11,174 nt of DNA, from contig CANQWJ010000027.1 in NCBI GenBank assembly GCA_947627525.1, positions 1 to 11,174 on the forward strand, given 5' to 3'. The position numbers were made by a program, and so were the translations under genes. This document shows, in pieces, positions 1-6,673 of this stretch. The number at the start of each line of letters is the position of its first letter. Position 1 is the stretch's first letter. Source of the stretch: an uncultured Bacilli bacterium. GTDB lineage: Bacteria > Bacillota_I > Bacilli_A > RF39 > UBA660. The notes beneath the pieces were generated by a model that did not search any database, was not told where the DNA came from, and saw only the letters and a program-made list of their open reading frames with translations.

Positions 1-145
1 CTAACATTTGAACTCCAAAAATATGTTCAGCAACACTCTCAATTCTTTCTCTTTGAACATTCCAATTTTTCCAACCAGTTCTAATAATATCTTTTAATCT
101 ATTACATATGACATAATAATTTATTATCTTTTGTTCTCTTGACAT
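1..145 (-). CDS. HD-domain phosphohydrolase (YfbR-like), N-terminal part only
   Basis: Partial gene running off the left edge; 48 codons are visible. The ATG at 145 is preceded by a good ribosome binding site (AAGGGTGAT, then four bases). The visible residues begin with a short helix, then RLKDIIRTGWKNWNV and RERIESVAEHIFGVQML. The pattern R-x3-(I/V)-R-x-GW...R-x-E-(S/T)-V-A-E-H is the N-terminal signature of HD-superfamily hydrolases related to YfbR 5'-deoxynucleotidases, and the final H belongs to the metal-binding set. The HD dyad and later metal ligands lie outside the window, so substrate and catalytic competence cannot be judged. It starts 31 bases after the 107-aa gene and probably belongs to the same operon, although a promoter-like sequence inside that gene's end could give it separate expression. 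Confidence 0.72.
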   Translation of the reverse strand, partial: MSREQKIINYYVICNRLKDIIRTGWKNWNVQRERIESVAEHIFGVQML

Positions 146-175
146 AAAATCACCCTTTTCGTTGAAATATTATAT

Positions 176-205
176 ATTATACATTATCTTTCTCACTATA
201 TTCAA
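176..205 (-). promoter_or_regulatory. possible promoter for the HD-domain gene
   Basis: On the minus strand TTGAAT (200-205) is followed by 18 bases and a perfect TATAAT (176-181). A second TATAAT lies at 169-174. Transcription would begin about 25 bases before the ATG at 145. The region is very AT-rich, so chance matches are likely. Confidence 0.35.
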
Positions 206-500
206 TTGCCAATTCAATAATTTTATCAATCAATGTCATTTTTTGACCTATCTTTCTTACATAATCTTGACCTAATAAAGTCTTAATATTATCAATAGAT
301 AGTTGCACATATTTTGCATCTATTTCAAATAATTCTAAATAATCTAAAATAATATCTTCAATAAAGTAAAAATTATCTTTTTTTAATAATAAATAAATTT
401 TATTAAAATTATCTTCATCTAATAAATTAATATAGTCTTCATCATAATTATCATATAGTAAATCTAAATAAGTAGGATTTAAATATTTTTCTAAAAACAT
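177..500 (-). CDS. acidic alpha-helical protein of unknown function, coupled to the helicase
   Basis: I do not recognise this 107-aa protein. The start at 500 (MFLEKYLN) is preferred over an ATG at 524. The sequence AAAGGTG lies six bases upstream of 500, and this ATG falls one base after the helicase stop TAA (502-504), a typical coupled arrangement. The protein is rich in Asp, Glu, Leu, Ile and Tyr, has no Cys or Trp, and looks almost entirely helical with a net negative charge. There is no signal peptide or membrane segment. A likely conserved core is the stretch FEIDAKYVQ...LGQDYV near residues 56-80. Size, acidity and tight coupling suggest a small partner or inhibitor of the helicase, but this is inference from context. 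Confidence 0.65.
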   Translation of the reverse strand: MFLEKYLNPTYLDLLYDNYDEDYINLLDEDNFNKIYLLLKKDNFYFIEDIILDYLELFEIDAKYVQLSIDNIKTLLGQDYVRKIGQKMTLIDKIIELAIEYSEKDNV

Positions 501-501
501 A

Positions 502-3180
502 TTAAGCACCTTTATTCTTTCCATTTTTTACATAATAATCACTTATAATTTTTTCAAGTGAAATACCATATTTTTCTTTCATATCAGGGCTACTCATAGA
601 AAATATCTCATGTAATGAACCTGTTTCATCCATTACTGGCATATTATGAGATTTAAGAAATTCCGTTTTAGATTGTAGTTCTTGAATTGAAATGTGACTA
701 AGAATCGATTTGTTTTTATTTTTATCTATATTATATTGCATACATACACTATCAATTTCTTCTTTATTTCGTTTGATATTCCATATCATACCGATATTTG
801 TTAAAACCATAATTTGCTCGTTAGATAAATTACCTTTTACTGTTCCGTTAGCTATTTTACGTTGTGTACTTATCCATGAACCTAAGGCTGTACCATTTTC
901 ATCATAATCAGTACCATTAGCTGTTCTAAAACTTAGTGGGATATTTAAATTGCCATGTTTAGTATAATAAGCTTTGGCTAAATTATAATTGCTCATCCAC
1001 TTGTCGAGATTGACATTACCAAAGACCATACCTATTTCTTTTAATAGGCTTATTTGTTCTTCTGTGAATTGTTTTCCCGTACCTTTACCAAAAAATGTTT
1101 GACGTTGATGCGATAACCATCTACCTAATGTAATACCATTCTCATCATAATCTATTCCATTAAACGTTTTAAATTTTTGTGGTACATTTAAATCACCATA
1201 CTTAGTATAGTAAGCTTTGGCTAAATTGTAATTGCGCATCCATTTGTCAAGATTGACATTATCAAAGACCATGCCTATTTCCTCTAATAGGTTTATTTGA
1301 TCTTCTGTTAATTGTTTTCTTTCTTCTTTGCCAAGAAATGTTTGACGTTGATGTGATAACCATTTACCTAGAGATGTTCCTTTTTCATCATAATCATAAC
1401 CATTACTCGTCTTAAAACTTTGAGGAATATCTAAATTTTCATAGTGTTCATAGTAAGCTTTAGCTAAACGATAATTGCGCATCCATTTGTCAAGATTGAC
1501 ATTACCAAAGACCATACCTATTTCTTCTAATAGGCTTATTTGCTTTTCGGTCAATTGTTTTTGACCTTCTTTACCAAGAAATGTTTGACGTTGATGCGAT
1601 AACCATATTCCTAGTGCTGTTCCATTTTCATCGTAATCATAACCATTATTTGTCCTAAAACTTTGGGGAATATCTAAATTTTCATGATGTTCATAATAGG
1701 CTTTAGCTAATTCATAATAGTCTTCCCAACTCATTGTTAATTTATCCATAACATATTTTAACATTTCAAATAAGTCTTGATTCTCTACTTCAATATCAAA
1801 AGATGCATCGCTTATTTTTATATTTCTATGACTCCCTAAACTATTAGTTTGGATATCTTTAATTCTATCTCGCAAATTATTTTCAAGTTTTTTAATAAAA
1901 TCATAGTTATTTGTTAAATCAATAACTACTGGGGCTATTAATCTTTCAACTAAATCTTCTTTAGTAAAATTATCTTTAATAGAAATGTCTCTTGTTTTAC
2001 ACATTTCTATTAGTTCCTCTTTTGAGTGTTTCTCTAATTCATCAAACGTATCCTTAGTATTACCGCGGACAGCTAGTGCTCTACCCAATTGTTCAAAATA
2101 TACGATATCTGATGTTGTTCCACGACCCATAATAACACCATCTATATTAGGAGCATGAATTCCTTCATTGTATTGATTTATCGCAAACATTACACGAAGT
2201 TTATTATCAATTTTAGTACCATCTAGCATAACATCGTCATAAAAAGCATCACGATTTAATTTTCCTTGTTCTCCCATGTCGCTTGTTGATGTATAAAAAA
2301 TTATATCTTCTTCTGAAACAAATTGTTTAAACCATTCCATTGCTTGTTTTTTGATTGTTTCAATATCATTAGTACCATCTTCCGAACAAGGTGGACAAAA
2401 ATAAATATATTTTCCGTTTGGTTTAATACTCTTTATTAAAATATTAGGAATATTAGGTGCTTCATGTATTCTTCTTTTAACATCTAATAAAATTGACATA
2501 TATTCTTGATATTCTTTAGTAGAACTATCAAGTTTTTGTACTCTTTCTTCTAATTTATTCTCTAGTCCTATTAAATTAGTATGAGCACTTTTATATATTG
2601 GTTTAGGAAGAACACCATCTATCATTGCATCACAAAGATCATATCTACTTTCTATCTTTCTAGAAAATAACTCATCTGTATCAGGATTTATTACATCTCT
2701 TTCATAGGGAGTTCCACGATCTCTTACTGTGTAGGCCGTCATACCAAAAATTTTCATTTTAGGATGAGTTTTTACCATGGTATTAACTCTTGATCCCCAT
2801 ATAGGAGCTCCAATATGGTGAAATTCGTCAAGAATTAATAAATCACAAGGAATATCTTTAATTTCTTCAATATCTAAAGGAACAAAACTCTGATATGTTC
2901 TAAACTCTAAGTTAGGAAAGTCTCTTTTTAAATCTAAATGGGGATTATCTTCTATTATTTTTTTTATATGATCAATTATGCCATTTGATGGTACTACATA
3001 AACTATTTTTTTATCCTTGTTATCATAAGCTAATTGTAGGGCATTATATGATTTACCAGTACCTGTTGCATGAACAATTCCAACGATATCTTTTCCTGAT
3101 AAAAAGGCATCTTTTATTTTCTTATAACTATCAGCATTATGATCATATAAACCAATGGTTTGAAATTCATTATTATTCAT
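502..3180 (-). CDS. superfamily II DEAD/DEAH-type helicase with SAP-like insert and four HA repeats
   Basis: An 892-aa protein. The ATG at 3180 (MNNNEFQT) is chosen because GAAGGCGAT lies just upstream and it overlaps the preceding stop by 8 bases; the frame is open to 3210 but without a ribosome site. Domain 1 has the Q-like N-terminus, Walker A ATGTGKS (38-44), the DEAH-like box LDEFHH (117-122) and motif III GMTAY (146-150). Domain 2 has motif VI EQLGRA (363-368). A SAP/HeH-like helix-extended loop-helix (about 383-415) is inserted before the strand PVVIDL. Residues 485-800 hold four helicase-associated (HA, PF03457-type) units with Trp at 485, 566, 647 and 728, exactly 81 residues apart. 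A C-terminal helical region (about 805-892) follows. HA helicases translocate on or remodel nucleic acid, and HA units are presumed DNA/RNA-binding. Its biological role here is unknown; mobile-element or defence roles are possible. Confidence 0.9.
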   Translation of the reverse strand: MNNNEFQTIGLYDHNADSYKKIKDAFLSGKDIVGIVHATGTGKSYNALQLAYDNKDKKIVYVVPSNGIIDHIKKIIEDNPHLDLKRDFPNLEFRTYQSFVPLDIEEIKDIPCDLLILDEFHHIGAPIWGSRVNTMVKTHPKMKIFGMTAYTVRDRGTPYERDVINPDTDELFSRKIESRYDLCDAMIDGVLPKPIYKSAHTNLIGLENKLEERVQKLDSSTKEYQEYMSILLDVKRRIHEAPNIPNILIKSIKPNGKYIYFCPPCSEDGTNDIETIKKQAMEWFKQFVSEEDIIFYTSTSDMGEQGKLNRDAFYDDVMLDGTKIDNKLRVMFAINQYNEGIHAPNIDGVIMGRGTTSDIVYFEQLGRALAVRGNTKDTFDELEKHSKEELIEMCKTRDISIKDNFTKEDLVERLIAPVVIDLTNNYDFIKKLENNLRDRIKDIQTNSLGSHRNIKISDASFDIEVENQDLFEMLKYVMDKLTMSWEDYYELAKAYYEHHENLDIPQSFRTNNGYDYDENGTALGIWLSHQRQTFLGKEGQKQLTEKQISLLEEIGMVFGNVNLDKWMRNYRLAKAYYEHYENLDIPQSFKTSNGYDYDEKGTSLGKWLSHQRQTFLGKEERKQLTEDQINLLEEIGMVFDNVNLDKWMRNYNLAKAYYTKYGDLNVPQKFKTFNGIDYDENGITLGRWLSHQRQTFFGKGTGKQFTEEQISLLKEIGMVFGNVNLDKWMSNYNLAKAYYTKHGNLNIPLSFRTANGTDYDENGTALGSWISTQRKIANGTVKGNLSNEQIMVLTNIGMIWNIKRNKEEIDSVCMQYNIDKNKNKSILSHISIQELQSKTEFLKSHNMPVMDETGSLHEIFSMSSPDMKEKYGISLEKIISDYYVKNGKNKGA
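781..1728 (-). repeat. four tandem 243-bp repeats encoding HA domains
   Basis: Coding tandem repeat inside the helicase gene, with unit starts (Trp codon) at 1728, 1485, 1242 and 999. Units 1-3 share nearly identical blocks, for example TGTTTGACGTTGATG on the plus strand at 1096, 1339 and 1582, spaced exactly 243 bases. Unit 4 (781-999) is more divergent (WISTQRK replaces WLSHQRQ and there is a TVKGNLS tail). The near-identity suggests recent duplication and potential for copy-number change by recombination. Confidence 0.9.
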
Positions 3181-3430
3181 GACTATCGCCTTCATAAGTT
3201 TCAATATCAATAAAATGCTTACCTGATATATCTTGTTCCAAGATTAAAACTTGATCATTTTTCATTATTTTAGCATTGAATTCATTTGTCTCTACAACTA
3301 CATCTTTTATACCATTACTAGTCATGACTTTAAACCCAATATTAGTTCTATCCATAACATCTAGTAATTGACCATTTTTATATTGCTTTGGAATGTAAAC
3401 TTCCATTACTTTTCCCACTATTTTAATCAT
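3173..3430 (-). CDS. 85-aa beta-rich protein of unknown function
   Basis: I do not recognise a family. The ATG at 3430 (MIKIVGKV) has AAGGAAGTG six bases upstream; a GTG at 3439 is in frame but sits on top of that site, so 3430 is preferred. The sequence alternates hydrophobic and polar residues in several short predicted strands: MIKIVGKVMEVYI, LLDVMDRTNIGFKVMT, IKDVVVET and DQVLILEQDI. Gly and charged residues lie between them, and the tail is acidic (ETYEGDSHE). This is compatible with a small beta-barrel (OB- or SH3-like), but no diagnostic motif is visible. No Cys, signal peptide or membrane segment is seen. It starts 28 bases after the acetyltransferase stop, and its last codons overlap the helicase start by 8 bases, so it is probably made with the helicase and may act with it. 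Confidence 0.65.
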   Translation of the reverse strand: MIKIVGKVMEVYIPKQYKNGQLLDVMDRTNIGFKVMTSNGIKDVVVETNEFNAKIMKNDQVLILEQDISGKHFIDIETYEGDSHE

Positions 3431-3458
3431 TACTTTCACTTCCTTATCGGTAAAAATC

Positions 3459-3869
3459 TTAATCTTTTTTCATCCACATATACATACCAGCTGATACTAC
3501 TTCTTTTTTTAATTTAAAACCAAATTTACTATAAAAGTTCTCTTTACCATTAGCAGAAAGTAATTGAACCATCATACTTTCATCTTCTTCTAAATCTTTT
3601 TTTAAACGATCGAGTAAATTCTCTATCATTAATCTTCCAATGCCCTTTCCTTGATGAACTGGCTTTACAACGACATCAGCAAGAAAAGCAAAATAACCAC
3701 TATCAGTAATCATTCGCGCCATGCCAATAACTTCACCATTTTCAACATACTTAACTGTCAAACTATTTTTTAAACTCTTTTCAATTAGTCTTTTAGAAGA
3801 TGTCTTCCAACCTACTGAAGCAGCAACATCCATATATTCTTCGTATGTCAAATTATTTTCTTCTAACAT
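3459..3869 (-). CDS. GNAT-family N-acetyltransferase
   Basis: A 136-aa protein with ATG at 3869 and the ribosome site AGAGGTGA seven bases upstream. It is a single GNAT fold of usual length. The N-terminal helices include YEEYMDVAASVGW. The central strands are LTVKYVENGEVIGMARM and FAFLADVVVKP (residues 37-70), and the acetyl-CoA-binding motif A is VHQGKGIGRLM (71-81), matching Q/R-x-x-G-x-G/A. The motif B region ends with NFYSKFGFK (111-119), the usual C-terminal F-Y-x-K-x-G-F signature. The substrate cannot be predicted; the closest feel is the small 'GNAT, YjcF/PhnO-like' group. It is the first gene of the minus-strand operon leading into the helicase and faces the AraC-type regulator across an 81-bp divergent region, so that regulator could control it. 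Confidence 0.92.
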   Translation of the reverse strand: MLEENNLTYEEYMDVAASVGWKTSSKRLIEKSLKNSLTVKYVENGEVIGMARMITDSGYFAFLADVVVKPVHQGKGIGRLMIENLLDRLKKDLEEDESMMVQLLSANGKENFYSKFGFKLKKEVVSAGMYMWMKKD

Positions 3870-3889
3870 TTTACGTCACCTCTACTAAA

Positions 3890-3898
3890 ATTATATCA
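3890..3898 (-). promoter_or_regulatory. extended -10 promoter for the acetyltransferase-helicase operon
   Basis: On the minus strand TGATATAAT (TG-N-TATAAT, with the TATAAT at 3890-3895) lies about 20 bases upstream of the acetyltransferase ATG. No good -35 box is visible about 17 bases further up, which is tolerated by extended -10 promoters. Confidence 0.55.
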
Positions 3899-3923
3899 TA
3901 AAATTTTAGTTATAAATTATTTG

Positions 3924-3932
3924 TGTTAAAAT
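3924..3932 (+). promoter_or_regulatory. extended -10 promoter for the AraC-type regulator
   Basis: TGTTAAAAT (TG-N-TAAAAT) ends 18 bases before the TTG start at 3951. The -35 region is poor (TTTTAG near 3904-3909). It lies divergent to, and within 30 bases of, the operon promoter on the other strand, so one bound regulator could affect both. Confidence 0.4.
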
Positions 3933-3950
3933 ATATATAGGTGATTAATT

Positions 3951-4745
3951 TTGAATATATATAAATGTCTAAATGATATAACTAAATATATTGATGATAA
4001 TTTAGAAGAAGAAATAGACTACAACGTTTTGGCACGCTTTATGGGTGTTAACGTCTATACAATGCAAAGACTATTTACAATGATTGCTGGGCTTTCTATC
4101 TCTGAATATATTCGTAAAAGAAGACTATCTAATGCTGGTTACGACTTATATGAAAACAAAGAAAAAATAATGGACATCGCCATTAAGTACCAATATGATA
4201 ATGCTACCTCTTTTTCAAGAGCCTTTGAGAAGTTTCATGGTATTAAACCTAGTCTTGTCACTAAAGAGACAAAACTTAAAAACTTTCCAAGAATAGTCTT
4301 TAATGAAGATATCATAGCCACAACTGAACTAGATTATGAAATAATTGAACTTGATGAATTAAAACTATATGGCATTGGTTTTGAGACAAGTAATGAAAAG
4401 ATTGGACAAGAAGCCCCTATCTTCTTTCAAAAAGTAATTAAAAAATACGTTCCTGAATTTGGTCCTGTAAAGTATGGAATGATTACTTATGAAATTGGGC
4501 ATGAAGAAAGTCAAAAATACTATTGTCTCTTTGATAAACCGGGAAAAGACTTTGAACAAATCACTATTCCTAAGAGTAAATGGCTACGTTTTCGTATTAA
4601 TTCTGAAAATCCGAAAGAGATTCAAGATATATCTCATCGCTTTTATAATGAATTTTTACCATCTTGTAAATATAATTTAAAAGAAATACCGGAATTAGAA
4701 TACTATCACGATGATATAACTGATTTTTTAGTTGCCATCTATTAA
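3951..4745 (+). CDS. AraC-family transcriptional regulator with GyrI-like effector domain
   Basis: A 264-aa protein. The start is TTG at 3951 with AGGTGAT eight bases upstream; no better ATG exists before the conserved N-terminus. Residues 1-105 form the two-helix-turn-helix AraC domain. The first HTH includes YNVLARFMGVNVYTMQRLF (24-42). The second has IMDIAIKYQYDNATSFSRAF followed by EKFHGIKPS (73-101), the classic AraC signature with G-x-x-P. Residues from about 120 to 264 fit the GyrI-like/SOUL effector-binding fold seen in Rob and BmrR relatives (strands such as YEIIELDELKLYGIGFET and the closing LEYYHDDITDFLVAIY). This architecture usually senses a small hydrophobic or cationic ligand and activates export or detoxification genes. 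The divergent acetyltransferase operon is the obvious candidate target, by position only. Confidence 0.92.
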   Translation: MNIYKCLNDITKYIDDNLEEEIDYNVLARFMGVNVYTMQRLFTMIAGLSISEYIRKRRLSNAGYDLYENKEKIMDIAIKYQYDNATSFSRAFEKFHGIKPSLVTKETKLKNFPRIVFNEDIIATTELDYEIIELDELKLYGIGFETSNEKIGQEAPIFFQKVIKKYVPEFGPVKYGMITYEIGHEESQKYYCLFDKPGKDFEQITIPKSKWLRFRINSENPKEIQDISHRFYNEFLPSCKYNLKEIPELEYYHDDITDFLVAIY

Positions 4746-4780
4746 CTGACAAAACTGATTATTAAAAAGTCAGTTTTTTA
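4744..4780 (+). terminator. intrinsic terminator after the AraC-type regulator
   Basis: AAAACTGA (4751-4758) pairs with TCAGTTTT (4770-4777) over an 11-base loop, followed by T residues. An alternative outer pairing is AACTGAC (4744-4750) with GTCAGTT (4769-4775). It separates this gene from the ATPase unit downstream. Confidence 0.7.
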
Positions 4781-4791
4781 TTTACCTTTTT

Positions 4792-4800
4792 TGATATACT
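4792..4800 (+). promoter_or_regulatory. extended -10 promoter of the ATPase/Cys-rich unit
   Basis: TGATATACT (TG-N-TATACT) lies about 20 bases before the ATG at 4820 and just after the preceding terminator. A start of transcription near 4806 would leave a very short leader containing the ribosome site GAGGTGA. The -35 is unclear. Confidence 0.5.
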
Positions 4801-4819
4801 TTATCGCGAGGTGAAAGAT

Positions 4820-6673
4820 ATGGGGTTGTTTCAAGAAATTTATTTGACAAAAAAGTTTGTCAGTAAAGAAGAATGGTTAGAGTTCATTAGAACAATATCT
4901 ACTTATTGTGGTGTTCTTAAAAATTGGAAATTAATAATTGTTAATGATAAAAATCAAATAAGATATTTTATTAAATCAAAATATAATTTACCAACAACTA
5001 TTAATAATTTAAACTCTTTTTTATTAAAAAAGGTTGATGATATAAACTTACCAAAAATCAATTATGCATACCTATCATTACCTAAAATTGGTAGTAGTAT
5101 TATTGACTTAATCAATTATAGTGAAATTAAAAATAAAGGGGCTCTCAGAATTGTCGAAATTAATTTTCATAAATTATATGAAGATAAGATTAAATCTAAA
5201 GTATATTTCTATTTAAATAAAAATGGAGTAATAAAAAAATATCGCATTATTCTTCCCATTCCAACTAATCTTTTATCAGTTGATTTTGAAGGAAATAAAA
5301 GATACTTTTATAAAACGGCGCCAAAATATTTAGATATAAATAAAATACTTCATCTATTGAGCACTGATTTAAATAATTCTTTGTTAGAAATTGATACATT
5401 TCCTTATTTACAAGGTAATTTTTATCTAAAACAAAACAGTTTTAGTTTTGATAAACACTCCATTATTATTGGATCATCTGGTTGTGGAAAATCAAAATTT
5501 ATCAGTTCTTTAATCAATAATATATTCAAAAATGATGACTTTAAAGGACGATATAAAGTTGTTGTAATTGATCCGCATGCTTCCCTAGAAAATGATATTG
5601 GTGGGATTGGCAAAGTAATTGACTTTAGAACTAATTTAGATAGTATTGACTTATTTATTAATAAAAGTGATGACATCGTTTCCGCAACAGAATTATTATT
5701 AGACCTATTAAAATCTTTGATTGCTGATCAATACAATTCTAAATTGGAAAGAGTATTAAGACACTCTATTCATATTTTATTAACTGATGAAACATTTAGT
5801 TTTAAAACATTGCGAAAATTAATTTTAGACTTAGAATATCGTAATGACTTAATTAAAAAACTAAAAGATAAGTTACCAATTAGTGTCATTGATTTCTTTT
5901 TATCAGACTTTAATGACTTAAAAACTAAATCTTATAATGAAGCTATTTCCCCTATTATTGCTTTTATTGATGAAATGGAAATGCTTCCTGTATTTAGTGT
6001 TGACGTAGAAATGGATAATTTAAAGAAAACGATTAATAATAACTTTTTAACTTTATTTTCACTTGATAGAACCAAACTTGGTGACAAAGTGACTAAGACA
6101 ATTGCGGGATTAATTATGCAACAACTTTTAACGATTGTACAAAAAAGAGAAATTGATGAACATATAATTTTTATCATTGATGAAGTTGCCGTTGTGGAAA
6201 ATCCAATTCTTTCAAGATATCTTTCAGAAGCTAGAAAATATAACTTATCTCTTGTTCTAGCAAGCCAATATTTTAGTCAAATATCAGAAGAGTTAAAAAA
6301 TGCTATTTTTGCGAATGTCATCAATTACTTTATTTTTAGAGTATCTAAATTAGATGCCAACATCTTAGTTGATAATTTTAATATGAAAGTACCACTAGAT
6401 GATACACAAGAAAGAAAAATTAAAATGTTAACAGAATTAAATAATCGTGAATGTATTGCTAGAATAGATGAAAATGGAATCCTATTACCAGCTTTCAAAG
6501 GAAAAACAATTGACTATATTAGTATTCCAAGAATAAAAAAAGAAACGCCAATAGAAAGTAAAGAGGAAAAGAAAACGGAACCCAAGAAACACAACTTTAA
6601 ATTAAATACCGATATTGATTTACATGAAATACTAGTAGCTAATTCAACAAGTATGAAGGTGGTGAAACAATGA
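4820..6673 (+). CDS. FtsK/HerA/VirD4-type P-loop ATPase, soluble
   Basis: A 617-aa protein. The ATG at 4820 (MGLFQEIY) has GAGGTGA six bases upstream; an in-frame GTG at 4811 overlaps that site and is not used here. Residues 1 to about 200 form a domain I do not recognise. The ATPase core follows: Walker A GSSGCGKS (218-225), the strand VVIDPHAS (248-255) found in coupling ATPases, Walker B FIIDE (451-455) and the downstream LASQ (480-483) motif. SEARKYNL and the following hydrophobic strand match the C-terminal core of VirD4/TraG-like and HerA-like motors. A charged Lys/Glu/Pro linker (about 573-591) precedes a short tail. No membrane segment is seen, unlike typical VirD4 or FtsK. Such ATPases form hexamers that pump DNA or protein. 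Its stop overlaps the next start by 4 bases (ATGA), so the two products are probably partners. No relaxase, VirB4 or other transfer gene is nearby. Confidence 0.88.
   Translation: MGLFQEIYLTKKFVSKEEWLEFIRTISTYCGVLKNWKLIIVNDKNQIRYFIKSKYNLPTTINNLNSFLLKKVDDINLPKINYAYLSLPKIGSSIIDLINYSEIKNKGALRIVEINFHKLYEDKIKSKVYFYLNKNGVIKKYRIILPIPTNLLSVDFEGNKRYFYKTAPKYLDINKILHLLSTDLNNSLLEIDTFPYLQGNFYLKQNSFSFDKHSIIIGSSGCGKSKFISSLINNIFKNDDFKGRYKVVVIDPHASLENDIGGIGKVIDFRTNLDSIDLFINKSDDIVSATELLLDLLKSLIADQYNSKLERVLRHSIHILLTDETFSFKTLRKLILDLEYRNDLIKKLKDKLPISVIDFFLSDFNDLKTKSYNEAISPIIAFIDEMEMLPVFSVDVEMDNLKKTINNNFLTLFSLDRTKLGDKVTKTIAGLIMQQLLTIVQKREIDEHIIFIIDEVAVVENPILSRYLSEARKYNLSLVLASQYFSQISEELKNAIFANVINYFIFRVSKLDANILVDNFNMKVPLDDTQERKIKMLTELNNRECIARIDENGILLPAFKGKTIDYISIPRIKKETPIESKEEKKTEPKKHNFKLNTDIDLHEILVANSTSMKVVKQ

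Noticed and set aside
710..907. Open frame of 65 codons on the plus strand
   Set aside because: Antisense shadow of the helicase C-terminus; no ribosome site and unnatural composition. The same applies to the plus-strand frame at 2985-3182.
781..1728. CRISPR or non-coding tandem array
   Set aside because: The period is long (243 bp), in frame and encodes HA domains; there are no spacers or short direct repeats.
5422..5676. Minus-strand frames inside the ATPase and Cys-rich genes (also 4365-4559, 5932-6177, 6639-6959)
   Set aside because: They oppose strongly supported plus-strand genes with recognisable motifs and have no start signals.
4820..6673. Part of a complete conjugation/T4SS locus
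   Set aside because: No relaxase, VirB4, VirB6 or pilus genes, no integrase and no attachment repeats are visible in the window.
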